In this document: positions 9,059-17,192 of the stretch, piece after piece
Position numbering within the stretch: position 1 is the first letter of the stretch
Layout of the letters: each line of letters opens with the position of its first letter
Source of the DNA: Chromatiaceae bacterium
GTDB taxonomy: Bacteria > Pseudomonadota > Gammaproteobacteria > Chromatiales > Chromatiaceae
Direction: 5' to 3'
Assembly: GCA_024235395.1 (NCBI GenBank)
Contig: JACKMK010000003.1
Coordinates: 992,001 to 1,056,000, forward strand
Length of the DNA: 64,000 nucleotides
Position numbers and translations under genes: made by a program
Notes under the pieces: model-generated
Database searches by the model: none
What the model was told of the DNA's origin: nothing
The model's input: the letters and a program-made list of their open reading frames with translations, nothing else

Positions 9059-9977
9059 CGTCTGGCGGCGCGCACGGCGCGGCCTGCGTCAGCGTCTGAC
9101 CTCCGGGCGCGGTGCGGTCGCCGGAGTCCCGCTGCTGTGGCTCGGCCTGTTCTTCGGTCTGCCGTTCCTGATCATCGCGAGGATCAGTCTGTCCGAGGTG
9201 GTGATCGGTCTGCCGCCGTATTCCGCCCTGATCGAGTGGGCCGAGGACGGCCTGCTGCAGGTGCGACTCAACCTCGCCAATTTCATGCTGCTCTGGCAGG
9301 ACAGCCTGTACCTCGACGCGTTCGTCAATTCGATCCGGGTCGCCGCGGTATCGACGCTGCTGTGTCTGCTGCTCGGTTACCCGATGGCGCTGGGTATCAC
9401 GCGGGTCCGGGCGAGTCTGCGCGTGCCGTTGCTGATGCTGGTGATCCTGCCGTTCTGGACCAGCTTCCTGATCCGCGTGTATGCCTGGATCGGTATCTTG
9501 AAAGGCAACGGCCTGATCAACAACCTGCTGCTCGGGCTCGGTCTGATCGACCAGCCGCTGCAGTTGCTGCATACCGATTTCGCGGTCTACCTGGGCATCG
9601 TCTACGGCTACCTGCCGTTCATGGTGCTGCCGCTGTACGCCACCCTTTCGCGCATGGACGACAGCCTGCTGGAGGCCGCCGCCGACCTCGGTTGCCGGCC
9701 TTTGTGCGCGTTCTGGCGGATCACGCTGCCATTGTCGATCCCGGGTATCGTCGCCGGGTCGCTGCTGGTGTTCGTGCCGGCGGTCGGCGAGTTCGTGATC
9801 CCGGATCTGCTCGGCGGTCCGGACAGCCTGATGGTCGGCAAGGTGCTGTGGACCGAGTTCTTCAACAACCGCGACTGGCCCGTCGCCGCCGCGATCGCGG
9901 TCGCATTGCTTGCACTATTGGTCGCGCCGGTGATGCTATTCGAGCGGTTCCGCGAGAAGGGGCAGGAGGCGTCGTGA
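9036..9977 (+). CDS. potH: polyamine ABC transporter permease (PotH-like)
   Basis: 313 residues. About six transmembrane segments, with the binding-protein-dependent transport EAA loop near residue 210 (EAAADLGCRPLCAFWRITLPLSIPGI). Sequences such as FWTSFLIRVYAWIGILKGNGLINN are typical of PotH/PotB. I chose the ATG at 9036, which gives the short cytoplasmic N-terminus usual for the family and overlaps the end of potG; a start at 9003 is possible. Forms the heteromeric channel with the PotI-like subunit encoded next. Confidence 0.94.
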   Translation: MPSPSLNDVWRRARRGLRQRLTSGRGAVAGVPLLWLGLFFGLPFLIIARISLSEVVIGLPPYSALIEWAEDGLLQVRLNLANFMLLWQDSLYLDAFVNSIRVAAVSTLLCLLLGYPMALGITRVRASLRVPLLMLVILPFWTSFLIRVYAWIGILKGNGLINNLLLGLGLIDQPLQLLHTDFAVYLGIVYGYLPFMVLPLYATLSRMDDSLLEAAADLGCRPLCAFWRITLPLSIPGIVAGSLLVFVPAVGEFVIPDLLGGPDSLMVGKVLWTEFFNNRDWPVAAAIAVALLALLVAPVMLFERFREKGQEAS

Positions 9978-9984
9978 ACCGGCC

Positions 9985-10827
9985 ATGTACCCGTCGGTGC
10001 GACCGCAGGACCCGCGCGCGATGACGCGCCGGCGTTCGACCCTGGTGTTCAGTCTGCTGGCGTTCGGCTATGCGTTTCTGTATGCGCCGATCGTGTCGCT
10101 GATCGTCTACTCGTTCAACGAATCCCGCCTGGTGACGGTGTGGGCGGGTTTTTCGACCAAGTGGTATGTGAGCCTGCTGCACAACGAACAGCTGCTCGGG
10201 GCGGCGTGGGTGAGCCTGCGGATCGCGGTGATGAACGCGACCATCGCGGTCGTGCTCGGGACCCTTGCCGGCGTCGCCCTCGTGCGCTTCGGACGTTTTC
10301 GCGGTCGCGCGGCGCTGGCGCTGATGGTCGGGGCGCCATTGGTGATGCCCGACGTGATCCTCGGGCTCGCCTCGCTGTTGCTGTTCGTGGCGATGGAGCA
10401 GCTGATCGGCTGGCCGACCGGACGCGGCATCACGACGATCACGATCGCGCATATCACGTTCTCGATGGCCTATGTCGCGGTGATCGTGCAGTCGCGCCTG
10501 GTGCGCCTCGATCCGTCGTTGGAAGAGGCCGCACTGGATCTCGGGGCGCGGCCGTGGAAAGTGTTCTTCGTGATCACGCTGCCGCTGATCGCTCCCGCGT
10601 TGGCGGCCGGCTGGTTGCTCGCGTTCACGCTGTCACTCGACGACCTGGTGATCGCCAGTTTCACCTCGGGGCCCGGTGCATCCACCCTGCCAATGGTGAT
10701 CTATTCCAGCGTGCGACTCGGCGTAAGCCCGGAGATCAACGCACTGGCGACCTTGTTGGTCGTGCTGGTCACGATCGGTATCGTGATCGCCGGCATATCG
10801 ATGCAGCGGCGTGCAAACGCCGATTGA
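9985..10827 (+). CDS. potI: polyamine ABC transporter permease (PotI-like)
   Basis: 280 residues from the ATG at 9985; the ATG at 10021 would give the shorter N-terminus more typical of PotI and is equally plausible. Six transmembrane segments; FLYAPIVSLIVYSFNESRLVTVWAG is the family N-terminal signature, and the EAA loop (EEAALDLGARPWKVFFVITLPLI) contacts the PotG ATPase. SLDDLVIASFTSGPG also matches PotI/PotC. Last gene of the operon; only 26 bases separate its stop from the convergent sodium-channel gene. Confidence 0.94.
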   Translation: MYPSVRPQDPRAMTRRRSTLVFSLLAFGYAFLYAPIVSLIVYSFNESRLVTVWAGFSTKWYVSLLHNEQLLGAAWVSLRIAVMNATIAVVLGTLAGVALVRFGRFRGRAALALMVGAPLVMPDVILGLASLLLFVAMEQLIGWPTGRGITTITIAHITFSMAYVAVIVQSRLVRLDPSLEEAALDLGARPWKVFFVITLPLIAPALAAGWLLAFTLSLDDLVIASFTSGPGASTLPMVIYSSVRLGVSPEINALATLLVVLVTIGIVIAGISMQRRANAD

Positions 10828-10853
10828 TCATCCGGGCAGGCCGGCGTGCTGCG

Positions 10854-11672
10854 TCATGCGCGGCGCTGCAGCAGTGTGCGCAGCCCGGCGATCTCGGCAC
10901 GCATCGCGCGCAGCTCGGCGTGCAGTTCGAGGCCCTCGCCGTGCACCAGTTGGCCGATCTCGGCGGTCTCCCGGTCCTTCTGTTCCTCGACCATCGACTG
11001 CATCGTGCTGACGATGATCGCGATGAACAGGTTGAGCATCGTGAAGGTCGCGATCAGGATGAAAGTCACGAAGTAGGCCCAGGCCCAGGGATACACGTCC
11101 ATCACCGGTCGTGCGATGCCCATCGACCAGCTTTCCAGCGTCATGATCTGGAACAGGCTGTACATCGACTCACCGAGTGTGCCGAACCAATGCGGGAACT
11201 GTTCGCCGAACAGGCCGGTGGCCATCACACCGGCGACATAGAACAGGATCAGCAGCAGGCCGGCAATCGACAGGATGCCCGGGATCGCGCGCAGCAGCGA
11301 TTCGACGACGAAGCGAAAGCGCGGCACCATCGAGATCAGCCGCAGCACCCGCAACACGCGGAGCACCGTCAGCGGTCCGCTCGACGGCACCAGCGCGATG
11401 CCCACGACGAAGAAGTCGAACAGGTTCCACGGGTTGCGGAAGAAGCGGATGCCGGAGGCATACAGCTTGACCAGGATCTCGGCGACGAACACGCCGAGCA
11501 GCGTGTGATCGATCAGCTTCAACAAGCCGGCGGCGACCGCCATCACCGGCTCCGATGTCTCCAGGCCAAGTGTGACTGCGTTGATGATGATCAGTGCGAC
11601 GATGATCCGCTGTACCCGCGGCGATTCGATCCAGGCACCGAGTGCCCGCCTAGATCCCGACTGCTGAACCAC
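10854..11672 (-). CDS. bacterial voltage-gated sodium channel (NavAb/NaChBac type)
   Basis: 272 residues, the size of one BacNav subunit (active as a homotetramer). Segments S1-S3 lie before about residue 95. S4 (about 100-120) carries the voltage-sensor arginines every third position in VLRVLRVLRLISMVPRFRF. The pore loop contains the selectivity filter TLESWSM with Glu180, identical to NavAb, and S6 is FVTFILIATFTMLNLFIAIIV. The C-terminus (about 225-272) is a heptad-rich helix, the expected four-helix coiled-coil tetramerisation domain. BacNav channels have been linked to motility, pH and salinity responses; the role here is unknown. Convergent with potI. Confidence 0.95.
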   Translation of the reverse strand: MVQQSGSRRALGAWIESPRVQRIIVALIIINAVTLGLETSEPVMAVAAGLLKLIDHTLLGVFVAEILVKLYASGIRFFRNPWNLFDFFVVGIALVPSSGPLTVLRVLRVLRLISMVPRFRFVVESLLRAIPGILSIAGLLLILFYVAGVMATGLFGEQFPHWFGTLGESMYSLFQIMTLESWSMGIARPVMDVYPWAWAYFVTFILIATFTMLNLFIAIIVSTMQSMVEEQKDRETAEIGQLVHGEGLELHAELRAMRAEIAGLRTLLQRRA

Positions 11673-11760
11673 GACCCCTCCCGGCGAAACGGGCCCTCGG
11701 CCCGGTAAACGACAATGTGAAACCCCGGGTATGACAGATGTCGTCGGCCGGGGTTCAGCG

Positions 11761-12777
11761 TCAGGCCTGCTCGCGCGGTGTCACGACCGGGAGACCGCGG
11801 ATGCGCTGCCACAACCAGTGCATTCCGGGACCGATCGGCAGGCGGCTGCGGTGGCGGATCGGTTCGATCGGCACCAGCGGCTCGCTGTGATGCTCGGCGA
11901 ACGCGAACGAGAAGGGGTAGTAGGGTTCTTGCCCCATGCGCAGGTCGGTGATGCGGATCCGGTGCCCGTCGTCGCTGAGCGCATAGAAACCCCTGGAAAA
12001 ACGTCGGATGAGGTCGGCGTCACCGAAACCGGCCGTGCGCCGGTCGAGGACCGCGCCGCGTTCGTAGCGCTCGAATGCGATAGCGCCGGGCGGGTCGAGC
12101 AGCGAACGGAAACCCTCGTAGTAGTGATCCTCCGTGACCAACACGATGCGCCACAGCAGGGTGTTGAATGGCGTCGGCGTGACCAGGATACGCCGCTCGT
12201 CGAGTTGCGCGGCCTCGGGTGCGGCGCGCACCCGCTCGGTGACGTACGCCTGCGCGGCGACCGACCAGCCGGCATACAGCGTCGACAGCAGCAGCCCGGC
12301 CAGGTTCCAGCGCCAGCGCGCTCCGCGGCGCCACACCAGCGTGCCGACCACGCCAACGACCAATGGCAGGGTGTAGAGCGGGTCGATGATGAACAGGCTG
12401 CCCAGGCCGACGGGCCGGTTGCTGAACGGCAGCCAGACCTGGGTGCCGTAGACCGTCATCGCGTCGAGCATCGAATGCGTGACCAGGCCCAGGATCACCA
12501 GCAGCCACCAGCGGCCGTACAGTTCGCGCGTCCGGGTGAGCCAGGCGAGGACGCCGGCGAGCAGCGGCGAGACCAGCAGTTGCCAGAAGAACGCGTGGGT
12601 CTCGGCACGGTGCAGCACCATGTCGCGGACCGCATCGCCCTTGTCGATGAACACGTCGAGATCGGGCAGGGTGCCGATCAGTGCCCCCGCGAGTGCCGAC
12701 TGCCAGACCGGGCGATGCCGGTGCATCACCGCGACCCCGATCGCGGCGCCGAGCGCCGCCTGCGTTACCGAATCCAA
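11761..12777 (-). CDS. YdjM/DUF457-type membrane-bound metal-dependent hydrolase
   Basis: 338 residues from a TTG at 12777, chosen because it gives the family start LDSVTQAALGAAIG and has AGGGG at the right distance; the frame stays open upstream to 12963 but that part looks non-coding. Conserved metal-ligand candidates are GTLPDLDVF (Asp pair), HRAETHAFF and THSMLDAMT, each at a membrane boundary, as in the LexA-binding/YdjM-like hydrolase family (PF04307). Four or five hydrophobic helices lie in the first 200 residues, followed by a soluble C-terminal domain of about 130 residues of unknown role. Substrate unknown; some relatives are called DNA-damage inducible. Confidence 0.82.
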   Translation of the reverse strand: MDSVTQAALGAAIGVAVMHRHRPVWQSALAGALIGTLPDLDVFIDKGDAVRDMVLHRAETHAFFWQLLVSPLLAGVLAWLTRTRELYGRWWLLVILGLVTHSMLDAMTVYGTQVWLPFSNRPVGLGSLFIIDPLYTLPLVVGVVGTLVWRRGARWRWNLAGLLLSTLYAGWSVAAQAYVTERVRAAPEAAQLDERRILVTPTPFNTLLWRIVLVTEDHYYEGFRSLLDPPGAIAFERYERGAVLDRRTAGFGDADLIRRFSRGFYALSDDGHRIRITDLRMGQEPYYPFSFAFAEHHSEPLVPIEPIRHRSRLPIGPGMHWLWQRIRGLPVVTPREQA

Positions 12778-12946
12778 GCCTGTACCCCTGTTGTGCCGGC
12801 CCTGCCCGATTGGACAGCATAAAGCGGCGAGCCGCACCGCGCCGATCGGATCAGGGGGCAAACAACAGGGTAGAAGGGGCCATCGCCCTCGCTGTGGCGC
12901 AAGAATCGGGTGGGCCCGGAACCCGCCGGGCGCTAGAGTCCGGGTC

Positions 12947-13876
12947 ATGGTGACGGACGGCAAACCTCGTGTGTCGCACGCCGAGCGGGCGGATGACGAC
13001 TATGCGCGCATCGAGCAGGCGATCGGCTACCTGCGCGCGCATGCGGCCGGGCAGCCGCGGCTTGCCGATCTCGCGGCAGAGATCGGTCTCAGCGAGGCCC
13101 ATCTGCAGCGGCTGTTCAGCCGCTGGGCGGGGATCAGCCCTAAGCGCTTCGTGCAGTACCTGACCGTCGAGTACGCGAAGCGGCGCATGGCGCAGACCGG
13201 CGATCTGCTCGATCTGGCGCTCGACGCCGGGTTGTCCGGACCGGGACGGCTGCACGACCTGTTCGTCACGATGGAGGCGATGTCGCCGGGCGAATACCGG
13301 CGTGCGGCGGCCGGAATCGATATCCACTGGGGCTGTGGTGACACGCCGTTCGGCCCGGGGTTTATCGCGTTTACGGCGCGCGGCATCTGCCACCTCTCGT
13401 TCGTGGACGCCGCGGATCACGACGCCGCGCTCCAATCGCTGCGCCCGCAGTGGCCCGAGGCGCGCCTGTTGCGGGACGACCCGGCTGCGGCGGCGTTGCT
13501 GCAGCGCGTGTTCGAGCGCCCGGTACAACGCGCCGCGGACGGCCTCTCGCTTTGGGTGGCGGGCAGCAACTTCCAGGTCCACGTGTGGCGCGCGTTGCTG
13601 CAGGTGCCGTTCGCCGGTCTGCTGAGCTATCGTCAACTGGCTGCACTGCTCCACAGGCCGCGCGCTGCGCGCGCGGTCGGTACCGCGGTCGCGCGCAACC
13701 CGATCGCCTTCCTTATCCCCTGTCACCGGATACTGCGCGAGTCCGGCGACTTCGGCATCTACCACTGGGGCACCGAACGCAAGACCGCGATCTGTGCTTG
13801 GGAGGCGGCGCACACCGCGTCACCCGACGATGCGGCGGAGGCGCCAGCATCCGTCGATGGATCTAGACCGGTCTGA
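12947..13876 (+). CDS. AraC-type regulator fused to O6-alkylguanine-DNA methyltransferase (Ada-like, no metal domain)
   Basis: 309 residues. Residues 20-105 are an AraC/XylS helix-turn-helix region (IGYLRAHAAGQPRLADLAAEIGL, then SPKRFVQYLTVEYAKRRM). The C-terminal half is an Ogt/Ada methyltransferase with the active site P258-C259-H260-R261 in FLIPCHRILRESG. It transfers alkyl groups from O6-alkylguanine to Cys259, a suicide reaction. The N-terminal zinc/methyl-phosphotriester domain of E. coli Ada is absent, so if it regulates transcription the signal must come from elsewhere. The start ATG at 12947 is preceded by an untranslated stretch; the frame is open upstream but overlaps the divergent hydrolase gene. 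Confidence 0.93.
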   Translation: MVTDGKPRVSHAERADDDYARIEQAIGYLRAHAAGQPRLADLAAEIGLSEAHLQRLFSRWAGISPKRFVQYLTVEYAKRRMAQTGDLLDLALDAGLSGPGRLHDLFVTMEAMSPGEYRRAAAGIDIHWGCGDTPFGPGFIAFTARGICHLSFVDAADHDAALQSLRPQWPEARLLRDDPAAAALLQRVFERPVQRAADGLSLWVAGSNFQVHVWRALLQVPFAGLLSYRQLAALLHRPRAARAVGTAVARNPIAFLIPCHRILRESGDFGIYHWGTERKTAICAWEAAHTASPDDAAEAPASVDGSRPV

Positions 13877-13952
13877 GGTTCGTGGTCCAGGGCCGGCTCC
13901 GGTGTGTCGGCTCACCGCTCCCAGGCCCCCCGCGCCATGCGCGCCACGAGAA

Positions 13953-14402
13953 TCACCAGACGTCGTCGGCGCCATAGGCCATGAAGCGCTGCCAGGCGGC
14001 GTCGGGTTCCCAGCCGGGCAGGACCGCCCCGCGTGCCTGCGCGTCCGAGCGACCGAGGACGAGGCGTTGATACTGGTACAGAAATGCCGAAACCCGTTTG
14101 TTGACTACGCAGTGCACCCAGCAGCGTTGGGTTGCAAAGGCCTGCATGACGCCACAGAACTGCCTCAGGTGCTCGACGGTCGGGGCGCCGAACGGCACCG
14201 GAATGTGCACATAGGCCATGCGGCGCGCGGTCACGATATGGCCCTCGTCGGGCAGGGCGTTCTCCGAATTCGGCATCGCCAGGTTGATCACGACCTGGAA
14301 GCCGGCCTCGGCGATGGTCCTGAATTGCATCTCCTCGGGCTGACCCGAAGAGGCGATCCTGTCCGATACCCGGATGTAGTTGTTGATGCTGCGAAGACTC
14401 AT
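13953..14402 (-). CDS. protein tyrosine phosphatase-family protein (DUF442-like)
   Basis: 149 residues. Begins MSLRSINNYIRVSDRIASSGQPEEMQF, the usual start of the small dual-specificity-phosphatase-like family where SGQP leads into the core fold. The active-site loop reads VHCVVNKRVSAF, a Cys-x4-Arg arrangement rather than the textbook Cys-x5-Arg, which is normal for this subfamily (its members carry HCxxNxRVS). Substrate unknown. The start codon overlaps the stop of the OmdA-like gene by 4 bases (ATGA), so the two form an operon. Confidence 0.75.
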   Translation of the reverse strand: MSLRSINNYIRVSDRIASSGQPEEMQFRTIAEAGFQVVINLAMPNSENALPDEGHIVTARRMAYVHIPVPFGAPTVEHLRQFCGVMQAFATQRCWVHCVVNKRVSAFLYQYQRLVLGRSDAQARGAVLPGWEPDAAWQRFMAYGADDVW

Positions 14403-14671
14403 CGCTCGTTTTGGGTGTCATGGCGGGCAGAGGCCGGATGCGCCATCCCCATGTAAACACCACCCGCTTCGAGTTCGTTCAGCATGCGCGACAGGCGCCG
14501 CCGCCTTGTGGTGACCAGTTTTGCCTGGCCGATCCACCTCAGGTAGTCGTTCCGCTGGTACGCGGGGCGTCGCCGGTAGGCATCCATCAGGCCCGTCCGG
14601 GTCAGGGCATCCTTGACGAAGGCGGGCATCGGTTGTCGCTGACGTTTCAGCCTCGAAAGATCTGCGGCCAT
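14399..14671 (-). CDS. YdeI/OmdA-family protein
   Basis: 90 residues. The central motif RPAYQRNDYLRWIGQAK, followed by RLSRMLNELEAGGVYMGM, is diagnostic of the bacteriocin-protection/OmpD-associated family (YdeI/OmdA), here reduced to its C-terminal domain; larger relatives carry an additional N-terminal domain. Relatives have been tied to resistance to cationic peptides, but the molecular activity is unknown. It is the first gene of a two-gene minus-strand operon with the phosphatase-like gene. Confidence 0.78.
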   Translation of the reverse strand: MAADLSRLKRQRQPMPAFVKDALTRTGLMDAYRRRPAYQRNDYLRWIGQAKLVTTRRRRLSRMLNELEAGGVYMGMAHPASARHDTQNER

Positions 14672-15011
14672 GGTGATTCCTCTGACAATCGGTGCCGCGA
14701 GCAGGCCGGACCCCGTCCCCGAAGGCGTTCAGCCGGGCATCGCGGTGTCGCCGCAGCCCAAGCATAACCAAGCTTCGCACCGCCGACACCGGAGACCCGG
14801 AGCGGTGCGACCCTGGTCGCCGCATCGTGTCCGAGAACGCGGCCGATGAACCCGTGCGCCGCCGTGCCATCGTCTTCGCCCATCCCACGCGCGATGAAAT
14901 ATTCCGCCACGCCGTTCGGTCTCGACAATCACTGGCACCAGTCCAGTCGGACCCGCCGCGCCTGAGCCGTTGGCTGGTGGGGTGTAAGTCGAAAACAGGA
15001 GGAGTACTTCA
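14672..15011. other. 340-base stretch without a gene, upstream of the bufferin-like operon
   Basis: Shared upstream region of the OmdA-like gene (minus) and the bufferin-like operon (plus). No frame in it looks coding. AGGAGG at 14998-15003 is the ribosome site of the precursor gene. I could not find a convincing sigma-70 or extracytoplasmic sigma promoter by eye. Confidence 0.4.
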
Positions 15012-15470
15012 ATGAAAGACAAAGTTCCCGCGAGGGCGAGCGGTGTTGCGCTGGCGCTCGCCGCGGCCGGCATGCTGGCAGGCTGCCAGAGCAATCCCAC
15101 CAGCGGCGGTTCCGCGAGCACGGCATCGGTCGAGATGGGTCACTGCTACGGCGTGAACGCCTGTGGCGGCCACAACGATTGCAAGACCGCGAAGAACGCC
15201 TGCGCCGGACACGCCAGCTGCAAGGGCACCGGGTTTGTCGCAATGCCCACCAAGGCCTGTGGCGACATTGGCGGCACGGTACGCGACGACTGGCGCGGCA
15301 AGGTCGCGAAGGCCGATCTCAGCCAGTGCCACGGCGTGAATGCCTGCGCCGGCCACAACGACTGCAAGACCGCGAAGAACGCCTGCGCGAGTCATGCGAG
15401 CTGCAAGGGCACGGGCTTCGTGCTGATGCCCTCCAAGGCCTGCAAGGACGTCGGCGGCAAACTGGGCTGA
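15012..15470 (+). CDS. bufferin-like RiPP precursor, two tandem Cys-rich units, lipoprotein-type leader
   Basis: 152 residues. The leader ends in a lipobox, L22-A23-G24-C25, so the product looks like a lipoprotein rather than a plainly secreted peptide. The rest is two near-identical units, each with six cysteines: 45, 51, 57, 64, 70, 83 and 106, 112, 118, 125, 131, 144, an exact 61-residue offset with the same spacing (6-6-7-6-13). Shared motifs are C-x-GVNAC, HNDCKTAKNAC and HASCKGTGF. This matches the BufA2-type bufferin precursors, whose cysteines are turned into metal-binding thiooxazole-type groups by a DUF692 enzyme; copper buffering is the known role. The maturase and its partner follow directly. 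A 7-bp hairpin spans the stop codon. Confidence 0.85.
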   Translation: MKDKVPARASGVALALAAAGMLAGCQSNPTSGGSASTASVEMGHCYGVNACGGHNDCKTAKNACAGHASCKGTGFVAMPTKACGDIGGTVRDDWRGKVAKADLSQCHGVNACAGHNDCKTAKNACASHASCKGTGFVLMPSKACKDVGGKLG

Positions 15471-15477
15471 GCCCAGT
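15461..15477 (+). promoter_or_regulatory. stem-loop centred on the precursor stop codon
   Basis: ACTGGGC (15461-15467) pairs perfectly with GCCCAGT (15471-15477); the 3-base loop is the TGA stop itself. There is no T-run, so it is not a classic terminator. It may stabilise the precursor mRNA or reduce read-through so that precursor exceeds maturase. Confidence 0.55.
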
Positions 15478-15514
15478 AGTTCGAAGCCCCGACATTTCGA
15501 TCGATCCGCGGCAG

Positions 15515-16369
15515 ATGACGCAGAACCGACACGACCTGGGATTCGGCTTGGGCCTGCGTACCCAGCATTTTCAGTACGTGCTCGACACGCTGCCGCGGAT
15601 CGACTGGTTCGAGGCGATCTCCGAGAACTTCATGGTCGCCGGTGGCAAGCCCCGGCATTACCTGCGTGCCGTACGCGAGCATTACCCGGTGGTCCTGCAC
15701 GGTGTCTCGTTGTCGATCGGCAGCGCCGACCCACTGGACATCGGCTATCTCCGCGACCTGAAGGCCCTCGCCGCAGACGTCCAGCCCGAGTGGGTGTCCG
15801 ACCATCTCTGCTGGACCGGTGTCGGTGGTGTCAACAGCCACGACCTGCTACCGCTGCCCTATACGGAGGAGGCGATCGCCCATGTCAGCGATCGCATCGC
15901 CCGGGTGCAGGACTTCCTCGGCCGCCAGATCCTGATCGAGAACGTCTCCAGCTACCTCACGTACCGGCATTCGGCACTGGCCGAATGGGAGTTCATCGCC
16001 GAGGTCCTGCAGCGCAGCGACTGTCTGTTACTGCTGGACGTGAACAACATCTACGTCAGTGCCCGCAACCACGGCTTCGAACCCGGCGCCTTCCTCGCGG
16101 GCATACCGGCCGAACGGGTCAGGCAGATCCACCTCGCCGGGCACACCGACAATGGCGACCACCTGATCGACACGCACGACCACGCGGTGTGCGACGCGGT
16201 CTGGTGCCTGTACCGCGAAGCGGTGCAGCGCTTCGGCCGGGTCAGCACGATGATCGAGCGCGACGACAACATCCCGGCGTTCACCGAGCTGGAGGCCGAG
16301 CTGTCGATGGCGCGAGCGTTCGCCGAAGAGGTCCTCGCGGCGCAGCAGGCACAGACGGCACATGGCTGA
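15515..16369 (+). CDS. DUF692 multinuclear iron oxidative enzyme (BufB/MbnB-like maturase)
   Basis: 284 residues from the ATG at 15515. The family motifs are in order: LGFGLGLRTQHF, DWFEAISENFM, VVLHGVSLSIGS, SDHLCWT, LIENVSSYL, LLLDVNNIYVSARNHG, RQIHLAGHTD and IDTHDHAVCDAVW. The many His, Asp and Glu in these are the ligands of the di/tri-iron centre of MNIO enzymes. It should oxidise cysteines of the precursor encoded upstream. The gap to the precursor is 44 bases and contains the stop-codon hairpin. Its 3' end overlaps the DUF2063 partner by 8 bases. Confidence 0.93.
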   Translation: MTQNRHDLGFGLGLRTQHFQYVLDTLPRIDWFEAISENFMVAGGKPRHYLRAVREHYPVVLHGVSLSIGSADPLDIGYLRDLKALAADVQPEWVSDHLCWTGVGGVNSHDLLPLPYTEEAIAHVSDRIARVQDFLGRQILIENVSSYLTYRHSALAEWEFIAEVLQRSDCLLLLDVNNIYVSARNHGFEPGAFLAGIPAERVRQIHLAGHTDNGDHLIDTHDHAVCDAVWCLYREAVQRFGRVSTMIERDDNIPAFTELEAELSMARAFAEEVLAAQQAQTAHG

Positions 16370-17153
16370 CGCGGTCCCCCTCGCCGTGTTGCAACAGCGC
16401 CTGATGGCGCACCTGCAGCGACCGGATGCCACCGCCCTGTCCCTGGTCGCGGAGCAGCCGCCGCTGACGGCCGAGGCGCGCCTGTCGATCTATGCGAATG
16501 CCTACCGGGTACGGTTGGCACAGTGTCTCGAGAACGATCACGAGATGCTCGCCGCCTATCTCGGCGACGAACAGTTCGCGTCATTGTGCGACAACTACAT
16601 CCAGGCATCGCCGTCGCGGGTGCGCTCGCTGCGCCATTTCGGCGATGGTTTACCGGTCTTTCTGCGGCGCCACGCGCCGTACGACGGCCTGCCGGTACTC
16701 GCAGAACTGGCGCGGTTCGAGCGCGAGCTGATGAACGTCTTCGATGCTGCCGATGCGCCGTTCGCCTCGCGGGATGACCTTAGATCGGTGCCGGCGGCGC
16801 ACTGGCCGGAGCTGCGGTTGGTGTTTCATCCCAGCGTCCGGATGTTCGAGACCCGGACCAACGCGGTGGCGATCTGGCAGGCATTGAAGCACGCCGATAC
16901 GCCACCCGGCGCGACCCATGATACGGGCACGACCTGGTTGCTGTGGCGCGGCGAGGACCGCCTGTCGCAGTTTCGATCGCTGCCGCATGACGAGGTGGCG
17001 TTGCTGCAGGCAGCCATGTCGGGCACCCGGTTTGCCGCGTTGTGCGAGATGCTGGTGAGCGACCAGGCCGACACGACGATCAGCCAGATCGCGCTACAGC
17101 AGCTTCTCGACTGGATGGACCAGGGCCTGATCCAGGGCCTTCAGTGGCCGTAG
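16362..17153 (+). CDS. DUF2063 partner protein (BufC/MbnC-like)
   Basis: 263 residues. The N-terminal half has the DUF2063 pattern: VLQQRLMAHLQ, ARLSIYANAYRVRLAQCLENDHEML and YIQASPSRVRSLRHFG. The second half is a winged-helix-like partner domain that binds precursor peptides in the methanobactin system. It works as a heterodimer with the DUF692 enzyme to bring the precursor to the active site. The start overlaps the maturase by 8 bases. Last gene of the operon; a minus-strand gene block begins 40 bases on. Confidence 0.9.
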   Translation: MADAVPLAVLQQRLMAHLQRPDATALSLVAEQPPLTAEARLSIYANAYRVRLAQCLENDHEMLAAYLGDEQFASLCDNYIQASPSRVRSLRHFGDGLPVFLRRHAPYDGLPVLAELARFERELMNVFDAADAPFASRDDLRSVPAAHWPELRLVFHPSVRMFETRTNAVAIWQALKHADTPPGATHDTGTTWLLWRGEDRLSQFRSLPHDEVALLQAAMSGTRFAALCEMLVSDQADTTISQIALQQLLDWMDQGLIQGLQWP

Positions 17154-17192
17154 GCGACGGGCGCGCCGTGGGCCCACGCCGCGTCGATGCGG

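Noticed and set aside
10140..11708. 522-codon plus-strand open frame over potI and the sodium channel
   Set aside because: It spans two genes with strong family motifs in other frames; its composition (many Arg, Gln, Asp, His) is that of a shadow frame.
14647..14928. 93-codon minus-strand frame upstream of the OmdA-like gene
   Set aside because: Arg/Gly/Pro-rich composition and no ribosome site; looks non-coding.
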